Below, one piece after another: positions 8,263-17,047 of a stretch of 64,000 nt of DNA. The DNA is taken from the NCBI GenBank assembly GCA_937921035.1, contig CALEUL010000056.1, positions 1 through 64,000 on the forward strand. Direction: 5' to 3'. Each line of letters opens with the position of its first letter. Position 1 is the first letter of the stretch. Made by a program: the position numbers and the translations under genes. This DNA comes from an uncultured Porphyromonadaceae bacterium (GTDB lineage: Bacteria > Bacteroidota > Bacteroidia > Bacteroidales > Muribaculaceae). The notes below the pieces were generated by a model that worked only from the letters and a program-made list of their open reading frames with translations, was not told the DNA's origin and ran no database searches.

Positions 8263-9723
8263 TTATTTTTTGTCTATAATACTGTCGGCCTGCAACATCT
8301 TGACAACTGAGAACAGTATGCCGTTGATAAACTGACCGCTGCGGGGGGTAGAGTAGTCGTTTGCAATTTCGATATACTCGTTCATCGTTACCGGAATAGG
8401 AATTGTGGGGAAGTTGATTATTTCGGCAATGGCCGTAAGCATCAGCACAATGTCCATAAAGGCGAGTCGTTCGGAATCCCACTGCTTGTTATCTATGAAA
8501 CGGTCGATATAGCTGCGGTACGTCTCGCGGTTGGTAACAACGTATTCGAACAGCTGCGATCCGAATTTCTCGTCGTCTTTATTCATGAATTTAGGCAGCA
8601 ACTCGATTGTGCCTGCCGGCAACGTTTTCTCGTTGTCGTCGGGTGATGCAAAGCTGCGGCGTATTGTCTTGAGAACGAACGTACCCATTATCTGGAGGTC
8701 GTCATTCCAATATACCGATCTGGTTTCCAGAATGTCGCTAAGTTCGTCGGAGGGCAGTATGATTGTCCGCATTGCTTCGCGCCAGAAGTTAGCATCCGTG
8801 GCGAAGTCTCCGGCCGGAGTCTCTATGTATTCCTTGTACAGATCGGATGTCAGAATACGGTCGAGAAGTGTATTGAACAGCAGATCGCTGTCGCGCCACG
8901 AGGGGCTGTCGGCTTCGGGATTGTCGGCGATGTATTTCTGCAGAGGCTCGCACTTGCGCAGGGCTTCCACAAAAAGATTGTCGGCCAGACGCATGTTGGG
9001 ATTAAGATCCTCGGGCGTAGGTAAATATTTATGCTTGGCGTCGTCGATGCGGCGCAACTGAAGGTCGGTGATATGTACCGGAAGTTCCAGCAGCGCGTGA
9101 TAGAGGCTGTAGGCCAATGCAAGCGAGCGGTCCAGGGCATTACGGGCGTTGAGGTAAGTAGCGCGAGTTTCATCGAAGGAGCCGAGCGTAGCCACAAACA
9201 TTTTTAAGCCTTGTTCCAGACCGACGTGGCTGAAACTGTCGTTTTGTCGCAGAATCCTTTCTACAGTTTTACTCTTGCGTATTGTTGTGGAAAAAATGGT
9301 AGTCCAAAATGCAACATCGTCGGCCATTTCGAGTTTCCGCTTGCGTTTGAAATCGTTGTATGCAGCAGTTTCGGTAATGGCTGTAACCAGTTCTGGCAGG
9401 CAAGAATCGAACTTGCTCAGGCTGTCGCGATGCCTGTTTATGATTGCCTGCATTGTGGGGTCGGAACGCAGGGCCTGTCCAACACGATTCTTCTTGAGAA
9501 CGGCATCGGGCACTATTTTAGCGCCGGACGCCGTGCCGAGAGGTATGGAAGATAACTTTTGAAGTAGGAAAAGAAAGTCGATATAAACAGAATATGCAAA
9601 AAGTCGGTCGCGGTTGGTTTCTCCATCGCGCGGAGCCGGTTCCAACTTAAAATCCGTGCGGGTGAGTAGATATGAATAGAGAATCTGAATAGTTTTGATT
9701 CTTATTAAACTACGGTTTATCAT
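8263..9723 (-). CDS. nusB: Transcription antitermination factor NusB, enlarged with an internal repeat
   Basis: NusB binds boxA RNA with NusE (S10) and prevents premature termination in rRNA operons. The C-terminal third (about residues 385-475) is a clear NusB domain (AFMDIVLMLTAIAEIINFPTIP, then NEYIEIANDYSTPRSGQFINGIL). The N-terminus MINRSLIRIKTIQILYSYL is also the normal Bacteroidota NusB start. At 486 residues it is much longer than the roughly 310 usual in the phylum. The extra length is explained by a repeated module: residues about 40-148 resemble about 197-322 (AYSVYIDFL/AYSLYHALL, FWTTIFSTTI/FWREAMRTII). It is the first gene of nusB-yajC-ybbR-coaE, with a promoter just upstream. 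Confidence 0.88.
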   Translation of the reverse strand: MINRSLIRIKTIQILYSYLLTRTDFKLEPAPRDGETNRDRLFAYSVYIDFLFLLQKLSSIPLGTASGAKIVPDAVLKKNRVGQALRSDPTMQAIINRHRDSLSKFDSCLPELVTAITETAAYNDFKRKRKLEMADDVAFWTTIFSTTIRKSKTVERILRQNDSFSHVGLEQGLKMFVATLGSFDETRATYLNARNALDRSLALAYSLYHALLELPVHITDLQLRRIDDAKHKYLPTPEDLNPNMRLADNLFVEALRKCEPLQKYIADNPEADSPSWRDSDLLFNTLLDRILTSDLYKEYIETPAGDFATDANFWREAMRTIILPSDELSDILETRSVYWNDDLQIMGTFVLKTIRRSFASPDDNEKTLPAGTIELLPKFMNKDDEKFGSQLFEYVVTNRETYRSYIDRFIDNKQWDSERLAFMDIVLMLTAIAEIINFPTIPIPVTMNEYIEIANDYSTPRSGQFINGILFSVVKMLQADSIIDKK

Positions 9724-9753
9724 ATTCTTAATGTTCTATCTTGTATTTTAGTG

Positions 9754-9761
9754 CAAAGATA
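9754..9761 (-). promoter_or_regulatory. -7 element of the nusB operon promoter
   Basis: Read on the minus strand this is TATCTTTG, a consensus TAnnTTTG box, 31 bases upstream of the nusB ATG in the 88-base gap between thiL and nusB. It suggests that nusB starts a new transcription unit and is not simply read through from thiL. Confidence 0.6.
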
Positions 9762-9811
9762 AGTACAATTTTTCGAATAGCAGTGGGCCAAGGGCGGAAA
9801 AAATAACAGAA

Positions 9812-10882
9812 TTATGCTTCTTGGTTGTCTGCCTGGGTATTCTGGTCGGCCAATGGATTCCATCCTTGTGCTCGTAACCGTATTTCCGCTCCGTCGCGAG
9901 TTACGAGTGCGCATCCGAGTTCGGGCTTGCAGATGTATCCGATTGTGCGCACACCCTCTATCTTCTGAATCTTTTCGTGATCGGTCAGAGGCACTGTAAA
10001 CAGAAGTTCGTAGTCTTCGCCGCCATTAAGAGCCGCTGTAACGAGATTCATATTAAGTTCCTCGGCCATTACGGCAGTCTGATAGTCGATAGGTATGCGG
10101 TCCTCGTAAACACGGCAACCAGTGTCGCTGTCTTTGCAGATATGAATCAATTCCGAAGACAGACCATCGCTGATATCCATCATTGCCGTTGGCTGAATGC
10201 CTTCTTTAGCGAGTGCTGCGATAATGTCGCGTCGCGCTTCGGGTTTAAGCTGGCGTTCCACAAGATATTCCTTGCCGGCAAAGTCGGGCTGGAAATCTTT
10301 TTGTCCGGCAGATGCTGTTTTTTCACGCTCGAGCAACTGCAATCCCATATAGGCAGCTCCAAGGTCGCCGCTGACGCATATAAGATCGGTGTCGTGTGCG
10401 CCCGACCGACGTACGGCTTTGCCTTTAGGAGTATCGCCTATACATGTTATGGATATCACCAGACCCTGGTTAGAGGCGGATGTGTCGCCTCCGACGATAT
10501 CGACGCCGTATTCTTCGCATGCGATACGTATTCCGGCATACAGTTCCTCGATATGCTCGACGGTGAAGCGGCGGGAAATGCCTAACGATACCGTTATCTG
10601 GCGTGGCGTACCGTTCATTGCGTATATATCGGAAAAGTTTACAACCGCGGCTTTGTAACCGAGGTGTTTGAGCGGGACATAAGTGAGGTCGAAGTGTACG
10701 TTCTCCAGCAGGAGGTCGGTGGTAACAAGGATGTCTTTGTCTTCAGGGTAGTGAAGGACGGCGGCATCGTCGCCCACGGAAACAACGGTGGATTCGTTCA
10801 CATGTTTCAGACCTTTGGTGATATGGTCGATAAGACCGAATTCGCCTAAAGTGGAGATTTCAGTTTGTTTGTCTTCAGACAT
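9812..10882 (-). CDS. thiL: Thiamine-phosphate kinase
   Basis: Phosphorylates thiamine monophosphate to the active cofactor thiamine diphosphate. The 356-residue protein shows the AIR-synthase-like fold motifs of ThiL: GEFGLIDHI near the start, VSVGDDAAVL (about 36-45), VTTDLLLENVHFDL metal/ATP loop, GYKAAVVNFSDIYAMNG, GGDTSAS, and MDISDGLSSEL (about 238-248). No other thiamine gene is close. It is the last gene of sppA-lpxK-PNP-thiL, 66 bases after the nucleoside phosphorylase. Confidence 0.93.
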   Translation of the reverse strand: MSEDKQTEISTLGEFGLIDHITKGLKHVNESTVVSVGDDAAVLHYPEDKDILVTTDLLLENVHFDLTYVPLKHLGYKAAVVNFSDIYAMNGTPRQITVSLGISRRFTVEHIEELYAGIRIACEEYGVDIVGGDTSASNQGLVISITCIGDTPKGKAVRRSGAHDTDLICVSGDLGAAYMGLQLLEREKTASAGQKDFQPDFAGKEYLVERQLKPEARRDIIAALAKEGIQPTAMMDISDGLSSELIHICKDSDTGCRVYEDRIPIDYQTAVMAEELNMNLVTAALNGGEDYELLFTVPLTDHEKIQKIEGVRTIGYICKPELGCALVTRDGAEIRLRAQGWNPLADQNTQADNQEA

Positions 10883-10948
10883 AATATATATATGTAAAAC
10901 GGCAGCCGGCGCGAGCCGGCCGCGCGTCGTGTGAAGATAATGTTAATA

Positions 10949-11761
10949 TCAGCAGCGTTCAACCATTGCCTTGACAATGGCTTCTACAGTCGGCTGTGCC
11001 TTTATGGCAGCTTTCTGCACTTCTTCGTGCGAGGGCACTTCGGTGATATCCTTGCCGCCGAGGTCGGTGATAACCGAGATACCGAATACACGCAGACCCG
11101 TATGGCGGGCAACGATAACCTCGGGTACTGTGGACATGCCTACTGCATCGCCGCCGATAACGCGGAAATATTCATATTCGGCCGGAGTCTCGAAAGTCGG
11201 CCCCGGAGTGCCTACATACACGCCGTGCATAAGGCGGATGTTTTTTTCTGCTGCAATAGCGTCGGCCAGTTCTATGTATTTCTTGTCGTACGGTTCTGTC
11301 ATAGCAGGGAATCGCGGGCCAAGTTCCTCGTAGTTTTTGCCTCGGAGGGGATTCTCGGGAAACAGGTTGATGTGGTCGGTAATAACCATAACGTCGCCAA
11401 CCTTGAATTCCTTGTTCATGCCTCCGGCAGCGTTGCTGACAAACAGAGTCTCAACCCCCAGAGCCTTGAAAACGCGCACGGGGAAAGTAACGGTTTTCAT
11501 GTCGTAGCCTTCGTAGTAGTGGAAACGACCCTGCATGGCCATAACGCGCTTGCCGCCCATCTTGCCAAAGATGAGGTTGCCGCTGTGGCCCTGTACGGTG
11601 GAAACAGGGAAATTGGGGATTTCGGAGTAGGGGATAAAGAGTTTGTCTTCGATATGGTCTACCAGATTTCCAAGGCCGGTGCCGAGGATGATGGCAAGTT
11701 TTGGCATTTCTCCTGCACGCTGGCGGAGAAAATCGGCTGTCTGTTTGATTTTTTCGAGCAT
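10949..11761 (-). CDS. Purine nucleoside phosphorylase
   Basis: Phosphorolytic cleavage of purine nucleosides to base and (deoxy)ribose 1-phosphate, for purine salvage. The 270-residue protein belongs to the trimeric PNP class: [14 protein letters not shown] phosphate loop (about 25-38), [10 protein letters not shown] (about 97-106), NAAGGMN, and the family signature with [18 protein letters not shown] (about 207-224). It lies between lpxK and thiL, with gaps of 64 and 66 bases. The specific substrate (guanosine/inosine or adenosine) cannot be assigned from this alone. Confidence 0.93.
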   Translation of the reverse strand: MLEKIKQTADFLRQRAGEMPKLAIILGTGLGNLVDHIEDKLFIPYSEIPNFPVSTVQGHSGNLIFGKMGGKRVMAMQGRFHYYEGYDMKTVTFPVRVFKALGVETLFVSNAAGGMNKEFKVGDVMVITDHINLFPENPLRGKNYEELGPRFPAMTEPYDKKYIELADAIAAEKNIRLMHGVYVGTPGPTFETPAEYEYFRVIGGDAVGMSTVPEVIVARHTGLRVFGISVITDLGGKDITEVPSHEEVQKAAIKAQPTVEAIVKAMVERC

Positions 11762-11825
11762 GATGCTTGTGTTATGTTGTTACGTTATAACGCCGGCCGG
11801 ATATGCCGGGTTTTGGTTGAGGAAA

Positions 11826-12917
11826 TTATTTGTGTTTTTCGCGTATCAGCTTGTCGATTGATTCAATGAAGTCGGGCTGACCGCTGCTGCTGTCGAATTC
11901 CACCTGTACAGGCAGGAAAAATGTTACCGCTTTCAGTTCGTGCGGGAAATATGGATTTGCCGCCAGTCGTACGGCGTCTTTTTCTGTAGTGACGATGAGA
12001 CGCTGTTTGCCTTTCAGCTGATGGTAACGCTGGAGGATATAGTCAATGTCCTTGCGTGAGTACTTGTGGTGATCGGCGAAAATATCTACTTTTACTTTTG
12101 CCTGAAAACTCTTTAGGTGCCGCACGAAAGGTCTTGGGTTGCCTATGCCTGCAATTGCTAGAATGGTATCGCCGGCATCAAGCCAGTCTATATACGGCAC
12201 TGCGCTTACTGCATCCGGGAACACCGGTTGCAGCGGCAGATACTGAAAATGCGAGAAAAACAGGTTTTGGTACGGTTGCAGGTCATAGTCGCGTTTCACC
12301 TGCCAATAGTCGATCGGACGCATGTTAGGCGGGCATTTGCCAACAACGAGAATGTCGGCCCTGTTGATGCCGCGGCTCGGTTCGCGCAGGCGTCCGTAAG
12401 GAAGCATCCTGTCGGTATATATCGGCCGTGCATATTCTGCGACTACAATAGACACGGTTGGACGGACATATCGGTGCTGAAAAGCATCGTCGAGCACTAT
12501 CAATTCTATGCCTGGCTCCAGACGCATAAGTTCTGTGATGCCTTTTACGCGTTCTTCGCATACGGCCACAATTATTTCGCCCTTGAACTTGCGGTATATC
12601 TGGTATGATTCATCTCCGATATCGCGTGGCATAGTGTTGGCGCCCGCCATAACAAAACCTTTGGTTTCGCGACGGTAGCCGCGGCTAAGTACTGCGACGC
12701 GGCGGTTGCGGCGGAAAGATTCCACAATATATTCCACTAATGGAGTTTTGCCCGTGCCACCAACCGAGATATTTCCCACGCACACGACAGGTACGTCGAA
12801 GTCTTTCTCGGGTAGCACTTTCCAGTCGAAAAGTTTATTGCGCACATATGTAACCGCTCCATAAATTTTGGAGCAGGGCAGGAGGACAAGTTTTGCAAAA
12901 ACGGTTCGGCCTTTCAT
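11826..12917 (-). CDS. lpxK: Tetraacyldisaccharide 4'-kinase
   Basis: Adds the 4'-phosphate to the tetraacyldisaccharide precursor of lipid A, at the inner membrane. The 363-residue protein has an N-terminal hydrophobic/amphipathic helix, the P-loop VGNISVGGTGKTPLVEY (about 46-62), VLSRGYRR (about 76-83), and LDDAFQHRYV (about 141-150), all characteristic of LpxK. It follows sppA by 15 bases. Its presence shows a lipid-A-bearing, Gram-negative envelope. Confidence 0.95.
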   Translation of the reverse strand: MKGRTVFAKLVLLPCSKIYGAVTYVRNKLFDWKVLPEKDFDVPVVCVGNISVGGTGKTPLVEYIVESFRRNRRVAVLSRGYRRETKGFVMAGANTMPRDIGDESYQIYRKFKGEIIVAVCEERVKGITELMRLEPGIELIVLDDAFQHRYVRPTVSIVVAEYARPIYTDRMLPYGRLREPSRGINRADILVVGKCPPNMRPIDYWQVKRDYDLQPYQNLFFSHFQYLPLQPVFPDAVSAVPYIDWLDAGDTILAIAGIGNPRPFVRHLKSFQAKVKVDIFADHHKYSRKDIDYILQRYHQLKGKQRLIVTTEKDAVRLAANPYFPHELKAVTFFLPVQVEFDSSSGQPDFIESIDKLIREKHK

Positions 12918-12932
12918 CGTGCTATGGGTGCG

Positions 12933-14693
12933 TTATTTAATGATTACTTCGGGCATGAGTGCCTGCATCGGATTTGCGTGGCGCAACTTACGTACGACGT
13001 CGATACAGCGCATGGTTTCGGGATCGTAGGAGGCTGCTTTGAGATTACTGAAATCTATGTTCTCTCGCAGGAATTTCTGCCATATTTCTTCTTCGATTGT
13101 GGGGTAAGACTTGAAATCTCCCGGATTCAGATCAAGTTTGCCGGCCATTGTCCTGATGGTGGTTTCAAGCGAGCCGAGTTGATCCACAAGGCCAAGTTTC
13201 AGTGCGTCGGATCCGACCCATACACGGCCTTCGGCGATTTTCTTAACATCGTCCTGAGTCATGCCGCGGCCGTTGGCCACGCGCTTGGTAAAGAGGTCGT
13301 AGATATTCTCCACACTCTGCTGCATAGCATCGCGTTGCTGAGGAGTCATTGGCTCTAATATGCTTATGCCAGAGGCATTGGGGTTGGTCTGGACTGTACT
13401 GAACGTTAGACCGAGTTTGTCGGTTAAAAGTCCGGAGAAATCGGGTATCAGGCCAAAAACACCGATAGAGCCCGTGATTGTAGTGCGGTCGGCGAAAATG
13501 GAATCGGCGCCGCAGCTTATGTAATAACCGCCGGAAGCGGCGTAGCCGCCCATCGAAACGTAGAAGGGCTTGTCTTTGCTTTTGAAGTACTCTAACGCGC
13601 TCCATATTTGTTCGGAAGCGAAAGCGCTGCCGCCGGGCGAATTAACGCGCATCACCATTCCGGCGACATTGTCGTCGTCGGCCAATTTTGTAATTTCCTT
13701 TACCATCGGACCCGTAACGATGCCTTCGTCGCCGGAATCGTAGATGTTGCCGATGGCATATAGAACAGCGATATGGCGTTCGCTGGATGTCAGCTCTGCC
13801 AGAACGTTGCTTGTCGAGAGGTATTCGGAAGGTGTTATCAGACGCGGGTCTTCGTCGCTGAGACCTGATTTTGCAGCGAGACAATCGGGTATCTGTCGTG
13901 CGTACAGAAGAGTGTCGGCCAACGTAGGAACAAAGAAATCGGCCGTGCGGGTGCTTATCATCTCAGAGGCAAGGCTGCGTACAAGCGAATCGGGCATGTT
14001 GCGGTTGGAGGCGATTGTGCCGGAAACATAATCCCAGATGGTGTCGGTGTACTGAACGATCTGCTGGCGGGCCGGTTCACTTATTTTGTCGAGAATATAA
14101 GGTTCGACGGCGCTTTTGTATGTTCCAACCTTGAGGACCTGCATTTTAATGCCAACTTTGTCGAGCAGCCCTTTGTAGAACGGTACGACGCTTCCGACAC
14201 CGTGAATGTCGATAGCGCCAACAGGGTTAAGGGCAACGACATCGGCTGCCGAAGCCAGCATGTAGTCTCCCTGGGTGTAATTGTCGGAGTAGGCATATAT
14301 CCATTTGCCGGATTTCTTGAATTCGGCAATTGCTTCCATGAGTTCCTCGCGGTCTGCGGGCGCCATGATGGATCCGCGGCAATCGAGGTACAGTCCTTTG
14401 ATGTTTTTGTCGCTGGCAGCGGCTTTCAGCGAGGCAATCATTTGCTCAAGCGTGGGGGCATTGGAAGTCTCGGACAGAATAATCTGCTGGAAGGAGACAA
14501 TCTGGTCGCGGTCTAAGATTTCGCCGTCCAGTTTAAAGTGGAGTACGGAATTTTTTTGAAGTACTGTACTGCTGTCGCTGTTCTTGCCAAAAAAAATACC
14601 GGCAAGCATCAGCCCTCCGAAGAAAATCAAAAGAAGAGAAATCCAAAGACCGGCCATTGTGCCGAGCATGGAGATGAAAAATTTCTTAAGCAT
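12933..14693 (-). CDS. sppA: Signal peptide peptidase SppA, 67K type
   Basis: A membrane-bound serine protease that degrades leftover signal peptides. The protein is 586 residues, the long tandem-domain form like E. coli SppA. One N-terminal membrane helix spans about residues 10-36. The first half supplies the presumed catalytic Lys193 (LKVGTYKSAVEPY). The second half supplies the nucleophile Ser387 (GGYAASGGYYIS), after the oxyanion-forming VNSPGGSAFAS motif. Both catalytic residues are thus present. It is first in the sppA-lpxK-PNP-thiL unit, behind a minus-strand -7 box. Confidence 0.94.
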   Translation of the reverse strand: MLKKFFISMLGTMAGLWISLLLIFFGGLMLAGIFFGKNSDSSTVLQKNSVLHFKLDGEILDRDQIVSFQQIILSETSNAPTLEQMIASLKAAASDKNIKGLYLDCRGSIMAPADREELMEAIAEFKKSGKWIYAYSDNYTQGDYMLASAADVVALNPVGAIDIHGVGSVVPFYKGLLDKVGIKMQVLKVGTYKSAVEPYILDKISEPARQQIVQYTDTIWDYVSGTIASNRNMPDSLVRSLASEMISTRTADFFVPTLADTLLYARQIPDCLAAKSGLSDEDPRLITPSEYLSTSNVLAELTSSERHIAVLYAIGNIYDSGDEGIVTGPMVKEITKLADDDNVAGMVMRVNSPGGSAFASEQIWSALEYFKSKDKPFYVSMGGYAASGGYYISCGADSIFADRTTITGSIGVFGLIPDFSGLLTDKLGLTFSTVQTNPNASGISILEPMTPQQRDAMQQSVENIYDLFTKRVANGRGMTQDDVKKIAEGRVWVGSDALKLGLVDQLGSLETTIRTMAGKLDLNPGDFKSYPTIEEEIWQKFLRENIDFSNLKAASYDPETMRCIDVVRKLRHANPMQALMPEVIIK

Positions 14694-14791
14694 TGCAGAT
14701 TGCTTTGTATGAGCGTGTTTGGTTGAACATTCAGTTTGTCGGAACGCAAGGCTTATGTTGCCGTTGCCGGCGGAAATAGCCTTTAAGTTTA

Positions 14792-14799
14792 CAAAATTA
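14792..14799 (-). promoter_or_regulatory. -7 element of the sppA operon promoter
   Basis: Minus-strand TAATTTTG, 98 bases upstream of the sppA ATG. It shares the 223-base divergent region with the pseudouridine synthase promoter. A CAA at 14820-14822 with about 20-base spacing is a weak -33 candidate. Confidence 0.45.
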
Positions 14800-14890
14800 G
14801 CAATTATTTATCGGTCTGCCAATAAATCCGTATAATAATGTGTAGAATTTGTGAAAATGGAGATGGTGCTGCTGTGTTCATAAATTTTCG

Positions 14891-14898
14891 TAACTTTG
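14891..14898 (+). promoter_or_regulatory. -7 element for the pseudouridine synthase-fmt unit
   Basis: TAACTTTG. It places transcription start near 14905 and thereby rules out the earlier in-frame ATG at 14896 and supports the start at 14917. Confidence 0.55.
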
Positions 14899-14916
14899 CA
14901 GCAAATAATCCATATC

Positions 14917-15612
14917 ATGGAGATACTTTACGAAGACAACCACATAATAATCGTCAACAAAGCCTGCGGAGAGATTGTGCAGGGCGACAAAACCGGCGAC
15001 GAGCCTCTGAGCGAAACGCTGAAAGCATATATAAAACGGCGCGACAACAAGCCCGGTAACGTGTTCATGGGTGTGGTCCATCGTCTGGACCGCCCGGTAA
15101 GCGGAGCTGTGGTGTTTGCCAAGACGTCGAAAGCGCTGTCTAGGCTGAACGCTATGTTCGCATCCGGAGATGTACATAAAACTTATTGGGCTATAAGCCG
15201 TAATGTGCCAGAGAAGCCCGAGGCGACTCTTACGCACTGGATAAAGTGTGTGGAGCGCAACAACAAGTCGTATGCCTCTGCCACACCGACCGACGGCGGC
15301 AAGGAAGCCAGGCTTGCATACCGTCTTATTGCCAGAGGTGAACGATATTGCCTGCTGGAAGTCCGCCTTATGACAGGACGGAAGCATCAGATACGTGTGC
15401 AGCTGTCGAGCATTGGATGCCCAGTGCGTGGCGACCTGAAATATGGCGACAGACGCAGCAATCCCGACGGAGGCATTTCTCTGCATGCCCGCAGGATACA
15501 GTTTATCCACCCGGTTTCCGGTAAAGAGATCGACGTAACGGCTCCGGTGCCCGATGACAATCTCTGGAAATCGCTGGAAGATATTGTTAACAAGCAAAAT
15601 ACACAACAATGA
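14917..15612 (+). CDS. RluA-family RNA pseudouridine synthase
   Basis: Isomerises specific uridines of rRNA or tRNA to pseudouridine. This is a compact 231-residue form without an S4 domain. The catalytic motif HRLDRPVSGAVVFAKT (about residues 50-65) contains the essential Asp. The usual GRKHQIRVQLSSIGCPVRGDLKYG follows at about 157-180, and a C-terminal LHARRIQFIHPVSG strand. The target site cannot be deduced. The stop overlaps the fmt start by 4 bases (ATGA), so the two genes are translationally coupled. Confidence 0.92.
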   Translation: MEILYEDNHIIIVNKACGEIVQGDKTGDEPLSETLKAYIKRRDNKPGNVFMGVVHRLDRPVSGAVVFAKTSKALSRLNAMFASGDVHKTYWAISRNVPEKPEATLTHWIKCVERNNKSYASATPTDGGKEARLAYRLIARGERYCLLEVRLMTGRKHQIRVQLSSIGCPVRGDLKYGDRRSNPDGGISLHARRIQFIHPVSGKEIDVTAPVPDDNLWKSLEDIVNKQNTQQ

Positions 15613-16586
15613 CTAAAGAAGAGCTTAAAATAGTTTTTTTTGGCACTCCGGAGTTTGCGGTAGCAAGTCTGGATGCCCTTGTGCAGGGTGGATATAACGT
15701 TGCCGCCGTGGTTACGATGCCAGATAAAGCATCGGGCCGCGGGCAGCACCTCAACTATTCTGCAGTAAAAAAATATGCAGTGGAAAAAGGCTTGCCGGTG
15801 CTCCAGCCGGAACGTCTGAAAAATGAAGAATTTATAACCGCACTACGTGCTATTGAAGCCGACCTTTTCATTGTGATTGCATTCCGGATGTTGCCGGAGG
15901 TGGTATGGAGTATGCCGCCTATGGGAACATTTAATCTGCATGGCTCTCTGCTGCCGCATTATCGTGGAGCCGCTCCACTGAACCGAGCCGTTATGAACGG
16001 TGAGAAAACCACCGGTGTTACAACGTTTATGCTTAAGAAAGAGATCGATACCGGCGACATACTTTGCCGCGAATCCATCGAAATAGGCGAGGATGAAAAT
16101 GTGGGGTCTGTTCACGACCGGCTGATGGCCATAGGCGCGCGCCTTACTGTACATACTGTCGATCAGTTGTTGGCCGGGACACTTGAACCACAGCCTCAGG
16201 ACGAGCTTCTTGCTGGTATGGAGGCTACGCCAGCGCCTAAAATATTTAAAGAAGACTGCCGCATCGACTGGCAGCGCAGCGCCGCGGATATCCATAACCA
16301 TGTGCGCGGTCTGTCGCCGTATCCTGCCGCATGGAGTACGGTACGTTTAGGCTCCGAGGAGCTGACGACTATAAAAATATTGGCTACACATAAGGAGAGC
16401 GCTCCGCGAAATCTTGCTCCCGGCGAATTGATGTTGCACGGTAAAAAAGCTTACGTGGGATGTGGTGTCGCAGAGTCGTTGCAGCTTGTCGAGGTTCAGC
16501 CTGCAGGAAAACGTCCCATGAGCGCACCGGACTACTTGCGGGGCCTTCGTCTTGGTGAGAACGCGCGTAATCCGCATCTTGAATAG
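15609..16586 (+). CDS. fmt: Methionyl-tRNA formyltransferase
   Basis: Formylates initiator Met-tRNA using 10-formyltetrahydrofolate. The 325-residue protein starts with the formyl-transferase strand IVFFGTPEFAVASL (about 8-21). It carries the catalytic Asn-His region GTFNLHGSLLPHYRGAAPLNRAVMNG (split here: HGSLLPHYRGAAPLN, about 112-126) and a C-terminal OB-like Fmt domain (LAPGELMLHGKKAYVGCG). No peptide deformylase gene is adjacent. Confidence 0.96.
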   Translation: MTKEELKIVFFGTPEFAVASLDALVQGGYNVAAVVTMPDKASGRGQHLNYSAVKKYAVEKGLPVLQPERLKNEEFITALRAIEADLFIVIAFRMLPEVVWSMPPMGTFNLHGSLLPHYRGAAPLNRAVMNGEKTTGVTTFMLKKEIDTGDILCRESIEIGEDENVGSVHDRLMAIGARLTVHTVDQLLAGTLEPQPQDELLAGMEATPAPKIFKEDCRIDWQRSAADIHNHVRGLSPYPAAWSTVRLGSEELTTIKILATHKESAPRNLAPGELMLHGKKAYVGCGVAESLQLVEVQPAGKRPMSAPDYLRGLRLGENARNPHLE

Positions 16587-16781
16587 CTCATTTTAACACT
16601 CTTTATTTAATATTTCGGGCATTCCGGCGTTGGATATGTATAATTTTTTGTAATTTTACGCCTAAATTCATATAGATATCCATGCCGGGCTACAGTGAAC
16701 AAACTCCGGTGAAAAATGTTAAAATTTAAGGGACCAGTACAGTCCCGAGAAATAGACATTTAACTAAAAAGGTTTACTATT
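16587..16781 (+). promoter_or_regulatory. Intergenic leader with weak promoter upstream of the small membrane protein
   Basis: AT-rich gap of 195 bases. TAATTTTA at 16651-16658, with TTGG 17 bases upstream, is an imperfect promoter candidate. A 5-bp hairpin GGGAC/GTCCC occurs at 16730-16746. No terminator is evident for fmt. Nothing else is recognised. Confidence 0.3.
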
Positions 16782-17027
16782 ATGAGCACAGAACAATATT
16801 CCGGCGGTGAAAACCGAGAAAGCCAGAATGGAAACAAGGCGAACAATATCATGAAAGGTGTATTTGGCATTATCATGATAATAGTATATGTCGGCATGGG
16901 TGTACTCCTGCTTATAAACTTCTTCAACTGGGGAGGCGACTGGGCGTGGACGCGATATGTTGTAGGATGCGTGCTTATAGTCTATGGCTTTTGGCGTGCA
17001 TACCGATATGTCAAGGGCATAGATTGA
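16782..17027 (+). CDS. Small two-helix membrane protein of unknown function
   Basis: An 81-residue protein I do not recognise as a named family. A polar, Asn/Gly-rich N-terminus of about 22 residues is followed by two hydrophobic helices (about 24-46, GVFGIIMIIVYVGMGVLLLI, and about 56-76, WTRYVVGCVLIVYGFWRAY) separated by an aromatic loop. It starts a unit with the PstS-like lipoprotein, whose start is 20 bases downstream. Conservation of this small gene with its two neighbours would be the best clue to function. Confidence 0.7.
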   Translation: MSTEQYSGGENRESQNGNKANNIMKGVFGIIMIIVYVGMGVLLLINFFNWGGDWAWTRYVVGCVLIVYGFWRAYRYVKGID

Positions 17028-17047
17028 AAACGCTAAATTGTCGTGAA

